NCBI GenBank assembly: GCA_026394995.1
Contig: JAPLZO010000013.1
Span: 1 to 9,393 of the forward strand
Direction: 5' to 3'
Length of the DNA: 9,393 nucleotides
From: Candidatus Woesearchaeota archaeon
Lineage (GTDB): Archaea > Nanobdellota > Nanobdellia > SCGC-AAA011-G17 > JAPLZO01
Position 1 is the first letter of the stretch. Every line of letters begins with the position of its first letter. The notes under the pieces are model-generated. The model saw only the letters and a list, made by a program, of their open reading frames with translations. It did no database searches and was not told the origin of the DNA. Below are positions 1-5,546 of the stretch, piece by piece. The position numbers were made by a program, and so were the translations under genes.

Positions 1-47
1 TTAGATTCCTCTAGAATGTTGATTTCCATAGTACAACATGAAAATCC

Positions 48-671
48 TTATTTTTTAAATCTTTCTATTTTCCAGAAACCAACCTTGACATAGTGGACCT
101 TTTTAGTGTGAAAGAAAAAGCTTCTTTTTAATGGAAAATTAAAGACTATTAAATTTTTAACTTTGAAACCATTTTCTTGTGTTAGCCTTTCTATAAATTC
201 TTTAGATTCAATTTTGTGAAAGGTGTATATTATATTTGAATTCTCCATAGCAACCAGCAAGAATAGTTTATCTGCATGGGTGTTTTTAACACCAAAAGGT
301 GGGTTTTGTATTATAACATCAACTTTTTTATTAAAATCTTTAATATTTTTGTTTATAAAAGTAGCATTAAATTTTTTGTTTAGTTGTTTTTCTATAAATT
401 TTAAATTTTGTTTAGCTATGTCTAATATTTTTTTATCTACATCCAAAAAAATAACTTTTTTTGCACCAAGAATTAATGAACCAATACCAAATATACCATT
501 ACCACATCCTAAATCTGCTATGGTTTTGTTTTTTATATCTGATTGCATATAGGCAAACCATAATGCTTGAGAAGCAATTTCAGATTCAGTAGGATATTGT
601 TCTAAGCTAATATCTTGTTTTTCAAATGTTTTTAATTTAGACAATAAAATTGCTAATTGTTTTTTATTCAT
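48..671 (-). CDS. METTL5-like N6-adenine rRNA methyltransferase
   Basis: This is a 207-residue class I SAM-dependent methyltransferase. Visible motifs are LEQYPT (residues 23-28), typical of METTL5-like proteins; the SAM-binding DLGCGNG loop (53-59); the acidic end of strand 2 (FLDVDKK, 75-81); and the catalytic NPPF (123-126) followed by GVK. NPPF marks adenine-N6 or related amino methylation. A YTFHK segment (149-153) matches the place where METTL5 has a similar SLHK-type segment. The length is close to human METTL5 (about 209 aa), which makes m6A in small-subunit rRNA. The same rRNA target is inferred here, not shown. The ATG overlaps the end of the MBF1-like gene by 8 nt and has no Shine-Dalgarno site, so translation is probably coupled. 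It is the last gene of the minus-strand unit. A PrmA- or HemK-like protein methylase is a less likely alternative, because the N-terminal LEQYPT favours METTL5. Confidence 0.85.
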   Translation of the reverse strand: MNKKQLAILLSKLKTFEKQDISLEQYPTESEIASQALWFAYMQSDIKNKTIADLGCGNGIFGIGSLILGAKKVIFLDVDKKILDIAKQNLKFIEKQLNKKFNATFINKNIKDFNKKVDVIIQNPPFGVKNTHADKLFLLVAMENSNIIYTFHKIESKEFIERLTQENGFKVKNLIVFNFPLKRSFFFHTKKVHYVKVGFWKIERFKK

Positions 672-1131
672 TTTTAACTTTTAATAAATCACCAATAGTT
701 AATTTTTCATCTCTAAAATTGATATTGGATAATTTTTTCTCTTCTTTGTATTCTTCAATTAATTTTATTTTTAGGAATTGTTCAATTTTTTTTGCTGTTT
801 CTATAGATGGTTTTAAATGGCCTGATTCTATATTTTGAATTGTTGATTCTCTCTCGGCTATTGAATTTGCTAATTCTTTTTGTTTTAAATTTAATTTTTC
901 ACGAGCATTTTTTATTTTATCTGCATAATCTTGTACTATTACCTCTATTACTTCTGGATTTTTTTGAATTGATTTTGATTTAACTTTTACAAATTTTTCT
1001 TCTTTAATTTTAGGTTTTTCTAGAGTTATTACTTGACCATATTTTGCACATATATTACACACAGAAACCATAGAACCTTCTATTATAGCATCTACAAGTT
1101 TTGATTCACGGCCACATATATCACATTGCAT
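664..1131 (-). CDS. mbf1: aMBF1 (archaeal multiprotein bridging factor 1), zinc ribbon + HTH
   Basis: The 155-residue product has the full archaeal MBF1 layout (TIGR00270-type). An N-terminal zinc ribbon carries C3/C6 (CDICG) and C25/C28 (CNIC). A Lys-rich linker spans about 38-60. A Cro/C1-type helix-turn-helix spans about 69-124 (the AREKLNLKQKELA and ESTIQNIESG stretches). The tail LTIGDLLKVK (144-153) is typical of the archaeal family. The eukaryotic homologue bridges activators and TBP. In archaea the protein is associated with transcription and with the ribosome, and its exact role is debated. The gene starts 1 nt after the stop of the thioredoxin-like gene and overlaps the methyltransferase start by 8 nt. 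No Shine-Dalgarno site precedes the ATG. The family assignment is secure; the cellular role is taken from the family. Confidence 0.92.
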   Translation of the reverse strand: MQCDICGRESKLVDAIIEGSMVSVCNICAKYGQVITLEKPKIKEEKFVKVKSKSIQKNPEVIEVIVQDYADKIKNAREKLNLKQKELANSIAERESTIQNIESGHLKPSIETAKKIEQFLKIKLIEEYKEEKKLSNINFRDEKLTIGDLLKVKNE

Positions 1132-1132
1132 T

Positions 1133-1816
1133 TTAGCAATTTGGATCTTTTGTTGTGTAATAAGTACAAATTACTTCTTTTAATTTTTCCTTTGTTGTTA
1201 AACTTTCAAATTTAGTATTCTCTATTATTGTAGTTGGTTCTTTGGTTATATTGTATGTTTCTTTTAATATACTTACCATCGGTTCATTTAGATTAGAATC
1301 TAATGAAAATATTAATAATTTGTCTTTGAAAGTGTCTTTTAAATATGTTAAAATAGTACCTTGAGTACTACAATCAGGGCATTGTGCATCATTTGTATAG
1401 AAGAATAAAACTGAAACTGTATCTTGTTTGCATAACTTTTTAGTTTGTTTAGATAATAACCAATATTTTAATTGTGCTAAAGTATATTCCCTTTTTAGAT
1501 TTATGTACTCTATTTTGTTTTCAGAACCACTCATAAAATTTTCCAGTTTTATTCTTAAATTTTCTAAATTATTTATATTCTCTTCAAGAGCTTTTGTAAT
1601 TGCTGGGCAATTTTCATCTTTAAGTAAAGATGATATATACAAATATTGTAACTGTATACTATCATATTCTAATTTTTGTTGACTTGTTGCATCATTAACA
1701 TAACTAATTCTAGCATCTGTTAAAATAAAACCTAATAATATACCAATACCAAATATTAGAATTGTAAATAATAAAGCTGTTAAGTGTCTCCTTTTATCTA
1801 TAGATATTCTTACCAT
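1133..1816 (-). CDS. Membrane-anchored thioredoxin-like protein with CPDC motif
   Basis: This is a 227-residue protein with one N-terminal membrane segment (about 12-33) preceded by KRRH. By the positive-inside rule the rest should lie outside the membrane. Residues about 45-125 are helical and charged, possibly coiled. The C-terminal part (about 132-220) resembles a thioredoxin fold: strand VSVLFFYT, then CPDC (146-149) at the start of a helix, strand KLLIFSLDSN, and KEPTTII with P194 where the cis-proline is expected. Further cysteines at 70, 129, 217 and 227 fit an oxidising extracytoplasmic location. The likely role is thiol-disulfide exchange on surface proteins, but the CPDC dipeptide and the long spacer are not those of a known DsbA or TlpA, so the substrate is unknown. 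The ATG overlaps the glycosyltransferase stop by 7 nt. Annotation tools may well call it hypothetical. Confidence 0.72.
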   Translation of the reverse strand: MVRISIDKRRHLTALLFTILIFGIGILLGFILTDARISYVNDATSQQKLEYDSIQLQYLYISSLLKDENCPAITKALEENINNLENLRIKLENFMSGSENKIEYINLKREYTLAQLKYWLLSKQTKKLCKQDTVSVLFFYTNDAQCPDCSTQGTILTYLKDTFKDKLLIFSLDSNLNEPMVSILKETYNITKEPTTIIENTKFESLTTKEKLKEVICTYYTTKDPNC

Positions 1817-2931
1817 CTTTGTTTTTTACCTGTTAGTAATTGATATAAAACAATACACCAAATAAAAAAAACTAATAGTGGATAGATAAACAAATAATAC
1901 AAAGGTGTTTTAAAACCTATCTCTGATATTTTTTCAATATTAAAATTAATAAAACTTAGATTATGTATACTTTTGTATATAGGTTTAAAGAAATAATAAT
2001 AACCAATTATACTAAATACGATTATAGATAAAAAAGCTGATATTAATATCATTGGCATCTGTAATAAGCCAAATTCACCATATTTTCTATTAAATACCAT
2101 ATGTCTATAATTAATAACATTTGAAAAAGAGCCCTTGTACCATCTATTCCTTTGTTTATAAAATTGTTTCATATTTTGAGGTGTATTTGTATAAACATTT
2201 ACATCTAATAATTGTATAATTTTATAATTACTTTTTTGTAATTTGAATGCCATTTCTAAATCTTCTGTTAGATTATGTTCATCAAAATACCCCACTTTGA
2301 TTAGGATATCCTTTTTATAAAGAGCAAATGGTCCTGGTGTAACATGAACACAATCTATATTTGACATTAATTTTTTATAAAAAAATGTATTTGTATATTC
2401 AAACCATTGTAATCTTCTAATAAAATTAGATGAACCTTCAGCAACCTTTATTCTTGGTAAAACAGCTGCAACACTAGGATCATCAAAATGAGGTAACATT
2501 TTTAATAGAGCATCATTTTCTATAGTTGAATCTGCATCTAAACATACAAAAAATTCACCTTTGGATTTTCTTATAGCATGATTTAGAGCAGATCCTTTAC
2601 CATGATTAGTTTGATTGATCAAATTTATTATAGAATGTTTCTTTGCAAGATCTAAAACTATATCTTTTGTTTTATCTGTTGAACCATCATTTACAACTAA
2701 AATTTCATATTTATCTTTAGGATAATTTAAGTTTAACAAAGAGTCTATTGTTTTTTTAATGGTTTTCTCCTCATTATAAGCTGGAACGGTTATAGAAATA
2801 AATGGAAAATATGTCAATGGTCCTTTTGCAAGATCTTTAGAGCCTTTCTCTAGAAATACAAGTAACCAAAATGTAATTAGGTATAAAGAGATGAAATAAG
2901 CTACCCATATAACTATGGTTGATATTTCCAT
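1810..2931 (-). CDS. Membrane glycosyltransferase family 2 (processive type)
   Basis: The 373-residue enzyme has an N-terminal membrane helix (about 5-26), a cytosolic GT-A domain and two or three C-terminal membrane helices (about 289-314 and 343-367). GT2 motifs are in order: VPAYNEEKT (49-57), NDGSTDKT (81-88), GKGSALNHA (111-119), the DXD-type metal site DADS (132-135), the acid/base motif TED (222-224), and QRNRW (260-264), the Q-x-x-R-W signature of processive synthases such as cellulose, hyaluronan and poly-GlcNAc synthases. It should use a nucleotide-sugar to build or extend a surface polysaccharide or glycolipid. The sugar and acceptor cannot be read from the sequence. It begins 1 nt after the DUF2238-like gene and overlaps the thioredoxin-like gene, which supports a shared envelope role. 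No dedicated polysaccharide export gene is present in the window. Confidence 0.9.
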   Translation of the reverse strand: MEISTIVIWVAYFISLYLITFWLLVFLEKGSKDLAKGPLTYFPFISITVPAYNEEKTIKKTIDSLLNLNYPKDKYEILVVNDGSTDKTKDIVLDLAKKHSIINLINQTNHGKGSALNHAIRKSKGEFFVCLDADSTIENDALLKMLPHFDDPSVAAVLPRIKVAEGSSNFIRRLQWFEYTNTFFYKKLMSNIDCVHVTPGPFALYKKDILIKVGYFDEHNLTEDLEMAFKLQKSNYKIIQLLDVNVYTNTPQNMKQFYKQRNRWYKGSFSNVINYRHMVFNRKYGEFGLLQMPMILISAFLSIIVFSIIGYYYFFKPIYKSIHNLSFINFNIEKISEIGFKTPLYYLFIYPLLVFFIWCIVLYQLLTGKKQRW

Positions 2932-2932
2932 T

Positions 2933-3565
2933 TTATTGTTTAAATGAAATATTCTTTTTAAATGTTTTGTATAAAAATATCATAAAAATAGCAGTTAAAG
3001 AACCTAGGGAATTAGATATCAAATCTTGCATTGTATTTATCCATGGATCCTGACCAATAATATTTGTATTATAGGCATAATTTGAAGTTCCAAAAGTAGG
3101 ACCTGCTAAAGCTGCTGAATTAATGTCTGAAACATTGCTTAATATTGCACTATAATATTCAGATATTTCCATTAAAGCTCCTAATCCTAGTGATACTAAA
3201 AATACTAAAATAAATACTGTAATTGTTGGTAAATTAATTTTTTTATGATTTAAATAATTATAGGAAAATAAAGTAAAACCAAAAAAACCAAAAAAATGTG
3301 TTAATCTATCATATCCAAATAGTAATGGTGATTTGTAATAAAAACCAAAGGTACCTAAAGCATTTAATACTAGATCTGTACATAATAAAGAAAATATTAA
3401 AGGTGTTATGTAAGTTTTTTTAGATGTCAATAAAAATAAGGTTATTACAAATATGGTTATTATTATTTCTTTAAACCAGCCTGTTTTATTAATGTAAGAA
3501 TGATATGCTAAGAGAACTAATATAATAATCGAAATTATATAGGGTATTATTAGTTTTTTATTCAT
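2933..3565 (-). CDS. DUF2238/YjdF-like multi-pass membrane protein
   Basis: The 210-residue product is very hydrophobic, with about six predicted membrane segments (near 5-21, 31-47, 52-72, 88-104, 113-131 and 185-200). Conserved-looking polar residues sit within or at the ends of helices: YDRLTHF (85-91), ALMEISEYY (130-138) and MQDLISNSLGS (179-189). This D/H, E, then D pattern matches what I recall of the DUF2238 (YjdF) family, whose biochemical role is unknown. The lumenal-looking stretch 140-178 is rich in Gly, Ala, Asn and Tyr. The ATG overlaps the scpB stop by 8 nt, and the gene ends 1 nt before the glycosyltransferase start. The order suggests, but does not show, a joint role with that enzyme. 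The family call rests on spaced motifs only, so confidence is moderate. Confidence 0.6.
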   Translation of the reverse strand: MNKKLIIPYIISIIILVLLAYHSYINKTGWFKEIIITIFVITLFLLTSKKTYITPLIFSLLCTDLVLNALGTFGFYYKSPLLFGYDRLTHFFGFFGFTLFSYNYLNHKKINLPTITVFILVFLVSLGLGALMEISEYYSAILSNVSDINSAALAGPTFGTSNYAYNTNIIGQDPWINTMQDLISNSLGSLTAIFMIFLYKTFKKNISFKQ

Positions 3566-4058
3566 CTTTTAGCTTAATTTGATTTAGAGTTTCTTTTAAT
3601 AATTTATCATCTATATCAAAATAATCATAAAATTTGGGTGTTAATTTTAACATTCTTGTTCTACCAGATTTTTCTGATAAAATCAGGCCTTGTTCTTTTA
3701 AAATGTTAATATGGTCATATGCTTTATTACCACGAATTTTAATAACAATGGATTGTAAAACTGGTTGTTTATATGCTATAATTGCTAGTGTTTTTGTCGT
3801 TGGTGAATCTAACTCTTTAGTTGATATTAGTTTATTTGTTATTGAACCATATTCTTTCTTGATGTTTAGTTTATATTTATTATCTAATTCTTGAATCATT
3901 AGTGCAGAATCTTTTTCAGAATAGTCTTTTTTTAGTTGCTCTATTAATTCTTTGATATATCCAATTGAACCAATACCACAAGCTTTAGATATCTCTTCTA
4001 AATCCATAAATCTACCAGTTGTAAATAATACTGCTTCCACCTTTTTTTTATCTTCCAT
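3558..4058 (-). CDS. scpB: ScpB, segregation and condensation protein B
   Basis: This 166-residue protein is made of two winged-helix domains. The N-terminal half (KKVEAVLFTTGRFMDLEEI) matches the usual start of ScpB, where the first helix-turn-helix follows a short helix. The second half carries the family hallmark LAIIAYKQPV (91-100), then IRG (108-110), ILKEQGLI (119-126), GRTR (132-135) and a final FYDYFDI (143-149). ScpB binds ScpA, the kleisin that closes the SMC ring in chromosome organisation; ScpB is a dimer in characterised systems. No scpA or smc gene lies in the window. The gene is preceded by its own TATA box at about -27 with no room for a leader, so it looks like the first gene of the six-gene unit running down to 48. 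Confidence 0.92.
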   Translation of the reverse strand: MEDKKKVEAVLFTTGRFMDLEEISKACGIGSIGYIKELIEQLKKDYSEKDSALMIQELDNKYKLNIKKEYGSITNKLISTKELDSPTTKTLAIIAYKQPVLQSIVIKIRGNKAYDHINILKEQGLILSEKSGRTRMLKLTPKFYDYFDIDDKLLKETLNQIKLKDE

Positions 4059-4079
4059 ATTATTGTAGAATAGAACTAG

Positions 4080-4089
4080 ATTTATAAAT
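4080..4089 (-). promoter_or_regulatory. TATA box for scpB (leaderless)
   Basis: On the minus strand this reads ATTTATAAAT, centred about 27 nt upstream of the scpB ATG. That spacing puts the transcription start at or within a few bases of the start codon. The 39-nt gap holds no Shine-Dalgarno site. It would drive the scpB-to-methyltransferase unit. Confidence 0.65.
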
Positions 4090-4097
4090 TTTTAGTA

Positions 4098-4427
4098 CTA
4101 AATACATTTACCATTAGAGCATCTGTTAGGACACTCATACCACTTCATTTTTGGTTCATTATTTTCACAATATCTTTCTTTTAAAAAAGATGTATTCATG
4201 TAACATTCATCTTGATAGTATTTATCATTTTTACTTACTATACCAAATATATTATAATTTAAGCCATTATCTGTATCAGTACATTTTTCATTTAGAGCAT
4301 TTCCAGTTATCCAGGGCCATACTATTTTCCCTGTTATATTAGTGGTTGAATTATTAAAAATAAAAACTAAGCCTAGAACTAAAATAACCAATAATAATAT
4401 TTTTCTGTTATCTATTTTTATTTTCAT
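4098..4427 (-). CDS. Small membrane-anchored Cys-rich surface protein
   Basis: I start this gene at the ATG at 4427 (109 aa), not at the in-frame TTG at 4433. The ATG lies about 28 nt from a TATA-like box and leaves a leaderless transcript. Residues 1-9 are basic, 10-24 form one membrane helix, and the rest should face outside. After the helix come four N-glycosylation-type sequons (N25, N26, N30, N78) and a twice-used ITG motif (ITGK at 31, ITGN at 40). A compact domain follows with six cysteines (49, 75, 87, 99, 103, 108), ending in CPNRCSNGKC. The spacing recalls a Cys-rich module I associate with DPANN surface proteins, usually found several times or fused to larger proteins; here it is alone. 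Six cysteines suit three disulfides. It ends in TAG, the only TAG stop in the window. The function is unknown. Confidence 0.75.
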   Translation of the reverse strand: MKIKIDNRKILLLVILVLGLVFIFNNSTTNITGKIVWPWITGNALNEKCTDTDNGLNYNIFGIVSKNDKYYQDECYMNTSFLKERYCENNEPKMKWYECPNRCSNGKCI

Positions 4428-4450
4428 ATTCAAAAGTATAGAATAAGTTA

Positions 4451-4460
4451 CTTAAATATT
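4451..4460 (-). promoter_or_regulatory. Possible TATA box for the small Cys-rich gene
   Basis: The minus strand reads AATATTTAAG, centred about 28 nt upstream of the preferred ATG at 4427. It overlaps the aRF1 stop codon. Position fits the leaderless pattern of neighbouring genes, but AT-rich DNA makes chance matches common. Confidence 0.4.
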
Positions 4461-5546
4461 TATTGGGAATCTTAGAATAGCTGCTATTCCACCTAGATCC
4501 CTTAATTGTTGACCTTCTCTTGTATCTATAGAAATAATTTGTGTTATTGAGTTTGTTTTTTCTGCTTGTTCTTCATAAGATTCAATTAAATTTGCTTCTA
4601 GATTTTCTGATAATAGTAATATTTCGACTGCTCCCAATTGTAAAGCTTGTTCAACTTCTTTTTTACCATAAGCAACCTTTTCTGGAGTTTTTGCCAATAA
4701 CTCAAAAAATCTATTCATTAATTCCTTTTCTTCTATTATTATTTCTTTAGCTAAAACCTCTTTAGATTTATCAACAAGGTTATGTAAACCAAAGGCATCT
4801 GTGTAAGTTATATCTTGTATTGCAATTATTTTTTTCCTTAATTCATTATTTAGATAATGAACAAATTCTTCTTTTGTTGGGCCAGGGCCACCAATAATTA
4901 ATCCCTTTAAATTTGGTTTGTCTAAAAATTCTTTATTTGCATAGTCTGCAATTCTTTTAAAAAATTCTTTTGCTGCGCCTTCTCTTAATCTTTCAAATCT
5001 TTGAGAAGATTGACCACCAGCTCTAGTTTTACCAGGAACTGCTGATGTTAGTTCATCTAAAACAGTAATACTGGTACCTTTTAATAAACCTAATGCTGCT
5101 TCTCTTCTATCGATAACAATCAAACCATATATTTCTTTAACTTCTAACATCTCTTTTAAATAATCAAGAATAAATGTTTGGTCACATCGATAAAGTCTCA
5201 TTCGTAATGGTTCTGGTGGTTCTATTGACCAGATTTTAAGATCAACTTTACCTTCTTGAGCTGCAACATTTCCTGCAAATATTGCTAAACCATTTGTTGG
5301 AGTTCTTTTAAATAATCTTAGATGTCTAATTGTTTTTTCTAAAGAATCGATAACATTATTTCTTGTTTTAGCATCTTTTATATTGGATGCTGTTCCTTGT
5401 TCTTGTTGTAAATGATTAATTATTTTGTTTAGGTCATAATCTGCTGGCACATAAACAGAAACTAATTCTGTATGTCGACCTCTTATAGACTCTAATTCAG
5501 AAATAAATTTCCTTAATTTTTGTTTTTCTTTTGTATTTAAAGACAT
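4452..5546 (-). CDS. prf1: aRF1, archaeal peptide chain release factor 1 (shortened)
   Basis: The 364-residue protein recognises stop codons and triggers peptide release at the ribosome, with aEF1A as GTPase partner in archaea. Domain 1 (about 1-130) contains the stop-reading elements: NIKD (55-58), where the family has NIKS, and YRCDQTF (119-125), an intact YxCxxxF motif. Domain 2 holds the catalytic GGQ (177-179) within VPGKTRAGGQSSQRFE. Domain 3 includes IIGGPGPTKEEF (217-228), which contacts the GTPase in the family, and ends with IISIDTREGQQL. Most archaeal aRF1s are about 400-420 aa. This one is shorter because the mini-domain between LLLSE (310-314) and EQAEKT (326-331) is cut to about a dozen residues and carries no zinc cysteines. 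The start overlaps valS by 10 nt, so the two are probably co-transcribed. Identity is certain; the S-to-D change is confirmed at the codon (GAT, 5373-5375). Confidence 0.96.
   Translation of the reverse strand: MSLNTKEKQKLRKFISELESIRGRHTELVSVYVPADYDLNKIINHLQQEQGTASNIKDAKTRNNVIDSLEKTIRHLRLFKRTPTNGLAIFAGNVAAQEGKVDLKIWSIEPPEPLRMRLYRCDQTFILDYLKEMLEVKEIYGLIVIDRREAALGLLKGTSITVLDELTSAVPGKTRAGGQSSQRFERLREGAAKEFFKRIADYANKEFLDKPNLKGLIIGGPGPTKEEFVHYLNNELRKKIIAIQDITYTDAFGLHNLVDKSKEVLAKEIIIEEKELMNRFFELLAKTPEKVAYGKKEVEQALQLGAVEILLLSENLEANLIESYEEQAEKTNSITQIISIDTREGQQLRDLGGIAAILRFPINI

Noticed and set aside
16..39. Inverted repeat ATGTTG/CAACAT with a 12-nt loop just downstream of the methyltransferase gene, possibly a terminator.
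   Set aside because: Only 6 bp, AT-rich and without a following T-run, so not distinguishable from chance.
1..47. Tiny minus-strand frame (39 to 1, 12 codons) and an open plus-strand frame from 1 to 93 without a start.
   Set aside because: The first is too short and unremarkable. The second could be the tail of a gene outside the window, but its translation shows no recognisable family end and it runs into the methyltransferase tail.
4427..4433. TTG at 4433 as start of the small Cys-rich gene.
   Set aside because: An in-frame ATG lies two codons later, nearer ideal spacing for a leaderless start, and no Shine-Dalgarno site supports the TTG.
5373..5375. Idea that NIKD means UAA/UAG are reassigned as in Tetrahymena.
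   Set aside because: All ten visible genes end in UAA or UAG at lengths normal for their families, so these are true stops.
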